This document shows, piece after piece, positions 1 to 6,155 of a stretch of 8,817 nucleotides of DNA. Position 1 is the first letter of the stretch, and each line of letters opens with the position of its first letter. A program made the translations under genes and the position numbers. Location: positions 1 to 8,817 of the forward strand of contig CAMJNB010000035.1 of assembly GCA_946407175.1 (NCBI GenBank). The letters run 5' to 3'. Under the pieces are notes generated by a model that did not search any database, had not been told where the DNA came from, and saw nothing but the letters and a program-made list of their open reading frames with translations. The DNA is from an uncultured Selenomonadales bacterium. GTDB taxonomy: Bacteria > Bacillota_C > Negativicutes > Selenomonadales > Selenomonadaceae.

Positions 1-3000
1 CTGATTGTTCGCGACAGGGTGATACTTCACCAAAATTTCACCGACAATGCCGACTTTCGGCAATTCCAAATGCTCATCAATTTCAATCGCGTCAAACTGC
101 GCGACGAAATTTTTAACGTTACGGCGAAAAGTCAAGTAGTTGCCGTTGACCAAATCAGCCTTTGCCGCCGTCATACATTCGGCAAAAAGCTTGTCTGTTT
201 CACCGTGACGAATTTCATATGGACGCATTCTGTTTGAAACATTCATCAGCAAATCGCCGTAAACAGACGCTTTAATTGCGTCCATAAGGCAATCGCGACT
301 TAATTCAAAGTCATCAGTTTCATCAGGCAAACCGTAGCACGCAAAAACCGGAACCTGCGGAAAGCCGGCAAATTTCAATGCACGCCTTAGCACGCTGATA
401 TAATTCGTGGCACGACAAGCACCGCAAGTTTGAAATAAAACTATCGACGTATGGTCGGGATCGCAATCGCCGCTTTTCAACGCGCTTATAAGCTGTCCGA
501 TTACGACAATGGCGGGGTAGCACATATCGTTATTGACGTAGCGTAAACCTAAATCAATCGCCGTCTTGTCCGGCAGGTCGGGAATTTGTATGCGGTAGCC
601 GTACTTCTTCAACACGGCTTGAATCAGTTCAAAATGTATCGGCGCCATCTGCGGAGCTAAAATGGTGTGGGTAGCTTTACAGTCGGCGGTAAATCTCGGA
701 CGCGGTTTAATTTCAATCGGCGTGTAAGGTACGGGAATTTTTCTTTTCAGCGCGGCAAGAAGTGAACGCAGACGAATACGCGCGGCGCCTAAGTTCGACA
801 CCTCGTCAAGCTTAATCATCGTGTAAATTTTGCCGTGACTTTCCAAAATCTCCTTAACTTGGTCGGTAGTCAGCGCGTCAAGCCCGCAACCGAATGAACT
901 AAGCTGAATCAGTGTGACGTTGGAATTTTCCGCCGCGAAGTGCGCCGCGTGATAAATCCGCGCGTGGTAGCTCCATTGATTGACTACAGAAATTTCGCTT
1001 GACTTCAAAGGCAGGTGGTAAATTGAGTCTTCAGAAATTATCGGCAGGTTGTAGGATTGAATCATTTCAGAAATGCCGTGATTAATTTCGGGGTCAACGT
1101 GGTACGGTCTGCCTACAAGCAAAATCGCCTGTTCACCGGTCTGCTTAATGCGTGCCAAAACACTTTCGCCGAAATTTTTAACGTTACGCCGATAATTTTC
1201 AAGTTCAATTTCCGCCTTGTCTACGGCGTCCGAAATTTCACGCGCAGAAATATTTTCCGCCGCCAACTCCTCCGCCAAACGCTTTTTCAGCTTTTTCATA
1301 TCGTGAACAGGCAGGAAAGGTTGCATAAAATTAATTTGCCGCTCGCGCAGAATGTTCATGTTGCCGCGAATATTTTCAGGGTACGACGCAACGATCGGGC
1401 AGTTGTAAAAGTTATCAGACCGCGTGTCGAAGTTGTACGGTTCGCAGGGATAAAAAATCTTTTTAATGCCGCGTTCAATCAAATTCATAATATGCCCGTG
1501 CGCCAACTTCGCGGGGTAGCAAAGTGAATCGCTCGGAATGGTCGACATACCTTTACAAAAAAGCGCCGCGCTTGATTTGTCGGAAAGTTCAACGCGGTAG
1601 CCGAGACTTGTGAAAAAAGTATGCCAAAACGGATACTCTTCATACATATTCAAGACGCGCGGAATGCCGATAACGCCTCTTTTCGCGTCGGCAATGTCCA
1701 AAGACTGATAGTCGAAAAGCCGCTTGTACTTGTAGGCGTAGGCGTTGGGAATTTCGGCATCTGCAGAGATTTTCCCGCCAATGCCGCGTTCACACCTGTT
1801 ACCGGTAAAAAACTTGCCGCCGTCGGGAAATTTCTGCATTGTGATTAAACAGTTATTGCCGCACCTGCCGCAACGATAGGACTTAGTAACGACGTTAAAA
1901 TTATCCAACTCATCAGCGCTTAAAAGTTTCGACACGTCGCCGCCGCTTTCCAACGCCAATAACGCAACGCCGTAAGCGCCCATAAGCCCCGCAATGTCGG
2001 GACGAATAACTTTCTTGCCGAGAATTTCTTCAATCGCCCTTAACACCGCGTCATTGTAAAACGTGCCGCCCTGCACTACGATATTTTCGCCCAAGTCCTC
2101 AACATTACGCAACTGCATGACTTTGAACAGCGCATTTTTAATTACAGACACCGCGATACCGGCTGAAATGTCATTGACAGACGCGCCGTCTTTTTGCGCC
2201 TGCTTAACTTTAGAGTTCATGAAAACTGTACAGCGCGTGCCTAAATCTACCGGCGCCGTTGCAGTGACGGCTTTACCTGCAAAATCGCCCACTGTCATAT
2301 TTAAACCCTGCGCGAAATTTTGAATAAAACTGCCGCAACCTGCCGAGCAAGCCTCATTCAGCGTAATGTTGCCAATCGTGCCGTCCTTAACGAAAAAGCA
2401 TTTCATATCCTGCCCGCCGATATCCAGCACAAATGACACGTCGGGACAAAATTCCTGCGCGGCGGTAAGGTGGGCGAATGTTTCAACTTCCGAGCCGTCA
2501 GCGTGCAATGCCGCCTTGACAATCGCTTCACCGTAGCCGGTAGTAAAAACCTTTGCAATCTGCGCGGCAGGCGGAATTTTTTTGTACAGTTCACGAATTT
2601 GATTGACAACGGTTTTAAGCGGCGAACCTTCATTGGAGCCGTACGCCGTGTACAGAATTTGTTTATCCTCACCGATCGCGCAGATTTTCGTAGTGGTTGA
2701 ACCTGCGTCAATGCCGATAAAAATTTTTCCGCGATAAGAAATTAAATCGCCGCGTTTAACTTTTGCGGCGTCGTGTCTGGTACGAAAAATTTTATAGTCA
2801 TCGTCATTGCGAAACAGTATGAAATTGGATTTACGAACTTCATGCGGGTCGGCGGCAACTTTTACAAGGCATTGTTCAAGCTGATTGACGGAAATATTTT
2901 CAGACTCTGTACAAAGTGCCGCGCCGGTAGCTACAAAAAAATTTCCGTTCGCCGTGTTGACAACATTTTCCGGAGAAAGTTCCAGCGTCTCAATGAACCT

Positions 3001-3666
3001 TTTTCTAAGCTCCGGCAGAAAGTGTAGCGGTCCGCCCAAAAACGCTACGGCGCCTTCAATAGCTCTGCCCTGCGCCAAATTGCCGATAGTCTGATTAACT
3101 ACGGCTTGAAAGATTGACAGCGCGATATCAGCCTTTTTAACGCCGTCATTCATCAGCGCTTGAATATCGGTTTTTGCAAAGACGCCGCACCGTGACGCGA
3201 TTGTGTAAATCTGTTTCCCCTTTTCGGCAAGGGAATTTAAACCAAGCGCGTCGGTGGACAAAAGGCTTGCCATGTGGTCGATAAATGAACCGGTGCCGCC
3301 CGCGCAGACGCCGTTCATACGCACTTCCGGCGCACCTTTCAAGTAAATAATTTTGGCGTCCTCGCCGCCCAACTCTACAACGGTGTCTGTTGAAGGAATA
3401 AATTTTTCCACAGCAGTTTGACAGGCAATTACTTCTTGTACAAATGGAATTGAGATTTTTTTTGCGATGCCCATACCGGCGGATCCTGCAAGCGCTATTT
3501 TAAATCTTGCGTCGCCCGCAATATTTTTCAGCGTAGACAAAACTTTTTTTAATGAACTGCCTATTTCGGAAAAATGTCTCGCGTAGTTAGTGTGAATGAT
3601 TTTTTCTTCGCCGTCCATGACAACAAGTTTTATTGTCGTGGAGCCGACATCAATCCCTACTTTCAT
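1..3666 (-). CDS. Giant CoA-substrate-specific enzyme activase: two BadF/BcrA-type ATPase domains fused to a DUF2229/HgdB-like region (3' end outside window)
   Basis: I translated this frame by hand from the ATG at 3666 to the window edge. It is open for 1222 codons without a stop, so the C-terminus is missing. Family members of this architecture are, from memory, roughly 1400 residues. Domain 1 starts MKVGIDVGSTTIK and carries NGVCAGGTGSF (Cys121) and SRCGVFAKTD (Cys160). Domain 2 repeats this with FIGIDAGSTTTK at 316-327, NEACSAGCGSF (Cys440) and LGTRCTVFMNS (Cys479). In the HgdC-type activators the equivalent cysteines hold a [4Fe-4S] cluster between subunits, and ATP hydrolysis drives low-potential electron transfer. 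A Cys cluster follows (599, 602, 606, 625). Beyond it is a DUF2229/HgdB-like region with two CYP motifs (Cys716, Cys1049), GRPYH at 852-856 and QTCGAC at 1079-1084. The start is set by GAGGTGA seven bases upstream. The protein is cytoplasmic. Its physiological electron acceptor is unknown, and no separate dehydratase gene is visible here. The family call is confident; the substrate is not known. Confidence 0.93.
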   Translation of the reverse strand, partial: MKVGIDVGSTTIKLVVMDGEEKIIHTNYARHFSEIGSSLKKVLSTLKNIAGDARFKIALAGSAGMGIAKKISIPFVQEVIACQTAVEKFIPSTDTVVELGGEDAKIIYLKGAPEVRMNGVCAGGTGSFIDHMASLLSTDALGLNSLAEKGKQIYTIASRCGVFAKTDIQALMNDGVKKADIALSIFQAVVNQTIGNLAQGRAIEGAVAFLGGPLHFLPELRKRFIETLELSPENVVNTANGNFFVATGAALCTESENISVNQLEQCLVKVAADPHEVRKSNFILFRNDDDYKIFRTRHDAAKVKRGDLISYRGKIFIGIDAGSTTTKICAIGEDKQILYTAYGSNEGSPLKTVVNQIRELYKKIPPAAQIAKVFTTGYGEAIVKAALHADGSEVETFAHLTAAQEFCPDVSFVLDIGGQDMKCFFVKDGTIGNITLNEACSAGCGSFIQNFAQGLNMTVGDFAGKAVTATAPVDLGTRCTVFMNSKVKQAQKDGASVNDISAGIAVSVIKNALFKVMQLRNVEDLGENIVVQGGTFYNDAVLRAIEEILGKKVIRPDIAGLMGAYGVALLALESGGDVSKLLSADELDNFNVVTKSYRCGRCGNNCLITMQKFPDGGKFFTGNRCERGIGGKISADAEIPNAYAYKYKRLFDYQSLDIADAKRGVIGIPRVLNMYEEYPFWHTFFTSLGYRVELSDKSSAALFCKGMSTIPSDSLCYPAKLAHGHIMNLIERGIKKIFYPCEPYNFDTRSDNFYNCPIVASYPENIRGNMNILRERQINFMQPFLPVHDMKKLKKRLAEELAAENISAREISDAVDKAEIELENYRRNVKNFGESVLARIKQTGEQAILLVGRPYHVDPEINHGISEMIQSYNLPIISEDSIYHLPLKSSEISVVNQWSYHARIYHAAHFAAENSNVTLIQLSSFGCGLDALTTDQVKEILESHGKIYTMIKLDEVSNLGAARIRLRSLLAALKRKIPVPYTPIEIKPRPRFTADCKATHTILAPQMAPIHFELIQAVLKKYGYRIQIPDLPDKTAIDLGLRYVNNDMCYPAIVVIGQLISALKSGDCDPDHTSIVLFQTCGACRATNYISVLRRALKFAGFPQVPVFACYGLPDETDDFELSRDCLMDAIKASVYGDLLMNVSNRMRPYEIRHGETDKLFAECMTAAKADLVNGNYLTFRRNVKNFVAQFDAIEIDEHLELPKVGIVGEILVKYHPVANNQ

Positions 3667-3686
3667 TAAAATTTCACCTCAAGTAA

Positions 3687-3715
3687 ATTTTATAATTACC
3701 TGCCGTCAATGTCAA
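3687..3715 (-). promoter_or_regulatory. Sigma-A type promoter of the activase gene
   Basis: On the minus strand there is a perfect TTGACA (3715-3710), then 17 bases, then TAAAAT (3692-3687), one mismatch from TATAAT. Transcription would start near 3680. That leaves only about 14 bases before the ATG at 3666, with the ribosome binding site GAGGTG (3680-3675) at the very 5' end of the message. An overlapping TATAAA two bases upstream, with a 15-base spacer, is a poorer fit. This is sequence-based only. Confidence 0.7.
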
Positions 3716-3716
3716 C

Positions 3717-3744
3717 AAAAAAAGCGGCGGTGTTAATCGTCGCT
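3717..3744 (-). terminator. Probable intrinsic terminator upstream of the activase promoter
   Basis: On the minus strand AGCGACG (3744-3738) can pair with CGCCGCT (3729-3723) with one internal A-C mismatch and an eight-base loop, followed at once by a run of seven T (3723-3717). The T-run abuts the TTGACA of the next promoter. It would end transcription coming from the mutarotase-like gene and the inverted-repeat element. The stem is short and imperfect, so the call is moderate. Confidence 0.45.
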
Positions 3745-3754
3745 GAAAAGGTTT

Positions 3755-3782
3755 GTTAGCGGTTAGGGTTTAGCTTGTAACT
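3755..3782. repeat. Degenerate heptad repeat, four units
   Basis: Read in sevens, the stretch is GTTAGCG, GTTAGGG, TTTAGCT, TGTAACT. The units share a TTAG core with drift. It resembles the clearer AGCT heptads in the rpl spacers (4868-4896, 5421-5448, 7338-7364) and lies just outside the inverted-repeat element. Because it is degenerate, relatedness is only likely. Confidence 0.4.
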
Positions 3783-3837
3783 ACCACGTCGTGTTGACTA
3801 ATTCAAAGCTTGATAAATTTTTAGGGTTTTTTTAACA

Positions 3838-3866
3838 TACTTTTCTTTTGGCGCAAAAGAAAAGTA
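3838..3866. repeat. Near-perfect palindrome, 13-bp arms, 3-base centre
   Basis: The arm at 3838-3850 (TACTTTTCTTTTG) is exactly complementary to 3854-3866 (CAAAAGAAAAGTA) around a GCG centre. A second copy of CAAAAGAAAA follows at 3868-3877, which could compete for the left arm. Short palindromes of this style, with TTTTCTTTTG facing CAAAAGAAAAG, are to my recollection common in intergenic DNA of many bacteria. I cannot check that here. Confidence 0.7.
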
Positions 3867-3880
3867 ACAAAAGAAAACAT

Positions 3881-3917
3881 GTCCGACCAAAAGTCGCGTC
3901 CGGCGACTTGGTCGGAC
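3881..3917. repeat. GC-rich hairpin, 15 bp with an AA bulge
   Basis: GTCCGACC (3881-3888) pairs with GGTCGGAC (3910-3917), and AAGTCGC (3891-3897) pairs with GCGACTT (3903-3909). The loop is GTCCG and AA is bulged at 3889-3890. No T-run directly follows on either strand, so it is not a simple intrinsic terminator. It forms the core of the inverted-repeat element with the next hairpin. Confidence 0.7.
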
Positions 3918-3941
3918 GGGGCGCGCGTCCGTGCGCGCCTC
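3918..3941. repeat. GC-rich hairpin, 10 bp, TCCG loop
   Basis: GGGGCGCGCG (3918-3927) pairs with TGCGCGCCTC (3932-3941) over ten positions, including two G-U pairs if transcribed on the plus strand. The loop is TCCG. It starts at the base after the previous hairpin ends, so the two could stack coaxially, as in REP/BIME-type paired hairpins. The function is unknown. Confidence 0.6.
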
Positions 3942-4008
3942 ACCTACTTGCGGCGTTTGCATAATTTGCAACGTTTTAAATTTTGAGTTATTCAACACGA
4001 CTTACTTA

Positions 4009-4776
4009 CTATTTCCTATTTTTGAAGACGTAAACGGTTTGACCTGAAATTTTGCCGTCCGCCGCCTTTGTGCCGCCGGTACGAATTGCAAAGCCGCCGT
4101 CAATTTCATCAACGTGCAATTTATCTTGCGTCGCGTAAACTTTCAAATCAATGCTTGCAGGCTCGGAGAAAATATCCGCCGCGTTTTTGAGTCCCGCCTC
4201 AAGATAATCAATAGGACAGCCGGGATCGTAGCCGAACATTCCAATTTCCATTAAAACTTCTGCAGGTTGGTCGATAATGTCATAAATATTTTTGCCGGTG
4301 ATTTTACCTTTCGCCGCGCCGGTCGCGTAGGGGCTTATATCGGAATCAGGCAGGGCGTCCGCGCTGAATACAAGTTGCGTAGAAATATCTGCCGCGCCGG
4401 TCGCGTTGTATCGTATGCTGACTTCGTTGTCATTGGAAATACTGTAAATAATTTCAGCACTCTTGCCGTTAAGCTCCGCCGTAAACTTCACGCCTTCAGT
4501 CGTCGATTCGGCATTCCAAAGAATTTTTGCAAAGTCCTTGCCTTCGTCAACAAATACAATTCCGGCGTCTTCGTCTTTTTCGTAACCTGCAACGTCATCG
4601 TAGGTTTTAAGTACGAATTTATTTGTATAATTTTTGTCGCGAAAACGTACGGAAACAATACGTGCGCCGTAGTCGGTGACTTTCAATTCATTGCCTTTCG
4701 TGTTACGAAGAGTGAAAATTTTCGCCTCGCGTCCGTCAGAAAGTTTGCCGAAAGATTCTTGCTTGATATTCGCCAT
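4009..4776 (-). CDS. Divergent aldose 1-epimerase (galactose mutarotase)-like protein, probably without the usual active site
   Basis: This is a 255-residue cytoplasmic protein without a signal peptide. The N-terminus, with GKLSDGREAKIFTLRN and then KVTDYGARIVSVRFRDK (32-48), matches the first strands of the GalM beta-sandwich fold. GYDPGCPIDY (182-191) sits where GalM proteins carry their YD...D motif, and LKVYATQ (211-217) matches the late 'l.v.Tt.P..Q' strand. GalM proteins are usually about 340 residues, so roughly a quarter is missing. The missing parts include the HGG segment and the NH.YFNL strand with the catalytic histidine; here that place reads STQLVFSADAL (132-142). The late CLET motif with the catalytic glutamate appears as AIRTG. 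Mutarotase activity is therefore doubtful, and a sugar-binding or structural role is possible. The start was chosen because AAAGGGGA lies seven bases upstream of this ATG. It has its own promoter and stands between the rplL terminator and the inverted-repeat element. Confidence 0.75.
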   Translation of the reverse strand: MANIKQESFGKLSDGREAKIFTLRNTKGNELKVTDYGARIVSVRFRDKNYTNKFVLKTYDDVAGYEKDEDAGIVFVDEGKDFAKILWNAESTTEGVKFTAELNGKSAEIIYSISNDNEVSIRYNATGAADISTQLVFSADALPDSDISPYATGAAKGKITGKNIYDIIDQPAEVLMEIGMFGYDPGCPIDYLEAGLKNAADIFSEPASIDLKVYATQDKLHVDEIDGGFAIRTGGTKAADGKISGQTVYVFKNRK

Positions 4777-4813
4777 AAAAAAATCCCCTTTCAAACAAAA
4801 ATTTTTTCTGAAT

Positions 4814-4842
4814 ATTATAGCGCCGTCAAAAATATTTTTAAA
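4814..4842 (-). promoter_or_regulatory. Sigma-A type promoter of the mutarotase-like gene
   Basis: On the minus strand a perfect TATAAT (4819-4814) is preceded at 17 bases by TTTAAA (4842-4837), which matches TTGACA at four of six positions. Transcription would start near 4807, giving a leader of about 30 bases before the ATG at 4776. It lies after the rplL terminator, so the gene is probably transcribed independently of the ribosomal cluster. Confidence 0.6.
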
Positions 4843-4867
4843 GTATCGTCACAAAATTTTTATTTGT

Positions 4868-4896
4868 CAGCTATTAGCTGTTAGCTGTCAGCTGGC
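4868..4896. repeat. AGCT heptad repeat, four units in exact 7-base register
   Basis: AGCT occurs at 4869, 4876, 4883 and 4890. The units read AGCTATT, AGCTGTT, AGCTGTC, AGCTGGC. The tract lies just beyond the rplL terminator and before the mutarotase-like gene's promoter. It is the cleanest copy of a motif also seen after rplK and rplJ. Confidence 0.75.
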
Positions 4897-4911
4897 AAAA
4901 CTATTAACTAC

Positions 4912-4941
4912 AAAAAAAAATAACGCCGAAAATTCGACGTT
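4912..4941 (-). terminator. Intrinsic terminator of the ribosomal-protein cluster, after rplL
   Basis: On the minus strand AACGTCGA (4941-4934) pairs with TCGGCGTT (4929-4922) over eight positions, including one U-G, around a four-base loop. An A and then nine T (4920-4912) follow. It lies 37 bases past the rplL stop. This is a strong, standard terminator and argues that rplL is the last gene of its transcript. Confidence 0.85.
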
Positions 4942-4978
4942 GCAAATTGAAAATATTTTTATTCTGCCGTTAGTTATC

Positions 4979-5353
4979 TTATTTAATTTCGACTTTCGCT
5001 CCGACTTCTTCGAGTTTCGCTTTAAGCGCTTCGGCATCAGCTTTGGAAATTTTTTCTTTAACGGGAGCGGGCGCACCGTCAACAAGAGCCTTAGCCTCTT
5101 TAAGTCCGAGACCGGTAGCCTCACGTACTGCTTTGATAACTTTGATTTTTTCAGCGCCGATGTCCGCAAGGATAACGTCAAATTCGGTTTTTTCTTCTTC
5201 TTCAGCCGCAGCAGCAGGAGCCGCACCGACAGCCGCAACAGCAACGGGAGCCGCCGCAGATACGCCGAATTTTTCTTCCATAGCTTTTACGAGTTCGGAA
5301 AGTTCCAAAACCGTCATACTGCCAATGGCTTCGATAATTTCTTCTTTAGTCAT
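4979..5353 (-). CDS. rplL: 50S ribosomal protein L7/L12
   Basis: This 124-residue protein has the full family layout. Residues about 1-33 are the N-terminal dimerisation and L10-binding segment ([10 protein letters not shown] and onward). Residues about 34-55 are an Ala/Pro-rich hinge ending in a run of Glu. From about 56 to the end is the C-terminal domain that recruits translation GTPases, with the conserved [15 protein letters not shown] stretch. It forms the ribosomal stalk with L10. The ATG at 5353 follows TTGGAGGG by seven bases; an in-frame TTG five codons upstream overlaps that ribosome binding site and was rejected. It follows rplJ after a 108-base spacer and is closed by the terminator at 4912-4941. 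The usual downstream rpoB is not there. Confidence 0.97.
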   Translation of the reverse strand: MTKEEIIEAIGSMTVLELSELVKAMEEKFGVSAAAPVAVAAVGAAPAAAAEEEEKTEFDVILADIGAEKIKVIKAVREATGLGLKEAKALVDGAPAPVKEKISKADAEALKAKLEEVGAKVEIK

Positions 5354-5420
5354 TAAAATTCCCTCCAAGATGTTCTTATTAAACCTGCAAATTTTTTTCT
5401 TAAATTTTTACGAATTAATT

Positions 5421-5448
5421 AGCTGTCAGCAATTACAAGCTCAAAGCT
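5421..5448. repeat. AGCT heptad-like repeat in the rplJ-rplL spacer
   Basis: AGCT occurs at 5421, 5438 and 5445, with AGCA at 5428, so the spacing is 7, 10 and 7 bases. It lies 14 bases past the rplJ stop, on the rplL side. It is less regular than the copy at 4868-4896 but shares the AGCTGTCAGC stretch. Confidence 0.55.
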
Positions 5449-5461
5449 AATTGCGCATTAA

Positions 5462-6013
5462 TTACGCCGCTGTTTCTTCTTTTTCCTTCTTGTCGCGAAT
5501 AGCCGCGATAACACCGACAGCGTTGCGAATAATGGCAGAAAGTACGCCGACGGTATTGGAAAGCGGCGCATTCATGCTGCCCAAAAGTTTCGCGATAAGT
5601 TGTTCCTTGCTCGGCAGTGACGCCAACGCTTTAACGTCTTTGTCCTCGATAACCTTGCCGTCAAGAATACCCGCCTTAATCGTCAAAATTCCTGCGTCTT
5701 CAAGTTTATTTTTCTTAATAAAGTCGCAGATAATTTTAGCCGGCGCAACGGGATCGGTAGCGGAAAAAGCAATCGCGGTAGTACCTTCCAAATGAGTTTC
5801 AAGCCCTTCGATGCCGGCATTTTTCGCGGCAATGCGGAGCATGGTGTTTTTGACAACTTTATAAGTGACGCCCGCTTCACGAAGTTCACGTCTCATCTGC
5901 GTATCGGTAGCGACGTTCAAGCCTTTGTAACTTGTGACAACGATACCTTGTGAAGTTGTAAGCCAATTTTGAATTTCGGCTACAACCGCCTCTTTTTTCG
6001 GTGTAACACCCAC
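5462..6013 (-). CDS. rplJ: 50S ribosomal protein L10
   Basis: The protein is 183 residues. It starts MGVTPKKEAVVAEI, and TSYKGLNVATDTQMRRELREAG is the typical L10 rRNA-binding N-terminal domain. The C-terminal helix anchors the L7/L12 dimers. I place the start at the GTG (6013-6011) because GGGAGGTG lies five bases before it. The longer in-frame extension would run through the terminator hairpin and the ribosome binding site. The preceding leader (6027-6118) is an L10-type attenuator, so L10 or the L10-L12 complex probably limits its own synthesis. rplL follows after 108 bases. The function is certain; the exact start is likely. Confidence 0.96.
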   Translation of the reverse strand: MGVTPKKEAVVAEIQNWLTTSQGIVVTSYKGLNVATDTQMRRELREAGVTYKVVKNTMLRIAAKNAGIEGLETHLEGTTAIAFSATDPVAPAKIICDFIKKNKLEDAGILTIKAGILDGKVIEDKDVKALASLPSKEQLIAKLLGSMNAPLSNTVGVLSAIIRNAVGVIAAIRDKKEKEETAA

Positions 6014-6026
6014 ATTTTCACCTCCC

Positions 6027-6058
6027 AACAAAAAATCTCCGACCAAAGACATCGGAGA
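6027..6058 (-). terminator. Intrinsic terminator (attenuator) within the L10 leader
   Basis: On the minus strand TCTCCGA (6058-6052) pairs perfectly with TCGGAGA (6042-6036) around a nine-base loop, followed by six T and then GTT. It sits just upstream of the rplJ ribosome binding site, so it can only be a conditional terminator. The loop and the first two bases of the 3' arm belong to GTCTTTGGTC, which can instead pair with the distal GACCGAAGAC at 6118-6109. Confidence 0.85.
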
Positions 6059-6118
6059 AAATTTTAATGACTACTCCAACCTCGACAGGATTTACTTTTG
6101 TACCTGTTGTCTTCGGTC
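6027..6118 (-). promoter_or_regulatory. Ribosomal protein L10 leader (rplJL autoregulatory RNA)
   Basis: The 5' end on the minus strand is GACCGAAGAC (6118-6109). It pairs over ten positions, one G-U, with GTCTTTGGTC (6050-6041). Between them lies a hairpin ACAGG/CCTGT (6107-6103 with 6089-6085) followed by CGAGGTTGGAG, the conserved core of Firmicutes L10 leaders as I know them. The long closing helix and the terminator (6027-6058) exclude each other. In the known mechanism, L10 complexed with L12 binds this RNA and shifts the balance toward termination. Recognition rests on memory of the family's conserved segments plus the base pairing visible here. Confidence 0.85.
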
Positions 6119-6155
6119 AATATTTGCTTTAACAAAAAATTTTTGCTGTAAAAAA

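Larger units (their letters stand above)
3788..4001. mobile_element. 214-bp inverted-repeat-bounded element, MITE-like, no coding capacity
   Basis: The left end (3788-3807) reads GTCGTGTTGACTAATTCAAA. The reverse complement of the right end (3982-4001) reads GTCGTGTTGAATAACTCAAA. They match at 18 of 20 positions, with the outer ten identical. Inside lie an AT-rich 13-bp palindrome (3838-3866) and two back-to-back GC-rich hairpins (3881-3917 and 3918-3941), which stand out from the AT-rich flanks. There is no transposase and no credible gene: the only sizeable frame (3998-3798, minus) starts with a GTG inside the terminal repeat without a ribosome binding site. I see no clean target-site duplication, so mobility is inferred from the architecture. 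The element begins eight bases after the stop of the mutarotase-like gene. Together with the terminator, heptads and promoter on its left, it fills the 342-base gene-free stretch 3667-4008. It could instead be a structured RNA or a 3' end-processing element. Confidence 0.6.

Noticed and set aside
1057..1527. A 156-codon plus-strand frame
   Set aside because: It is antisense to the activase gene, whose minus-strand frame is continuous and conserved here.
3881..3941. The two GC-rich hairpins as an intrinsic terminator
   Set aside because: Neither strand has a run of T directly after the stems; the better terminator candidate lies at 3717-3744.
3798..3998. A 66-codon minus-strand frame inside the inverted-repeat element
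   Set aside because: It starts with a GTG within the terminal repeat, has no ribosome binding site, and its sequence is explained by the palindromes and hairpins it crosses.
4267..4884. A 205-codon plus-strand frame
   Set aside because: It is antisense to the mutarotase-like gene and its promoter, with no ribosome binding site and no recognisable protein features.
4676..5356. A 226-codon plus-strand frame
   Set aside because: It crosses antisense to the mutarotase-like gene start, the terminator and all of rplL; its Phe/Ser-rich translation is typical of a shadow.
6119..6155. A promoter or terminator between the secreted gene and the L10 leader
   Set aside because: The stretch is AT-rich with a CAAAAA/TTTTTG symmetry but has no GC stem, and no -35/-10 pair with acceptable spacing.
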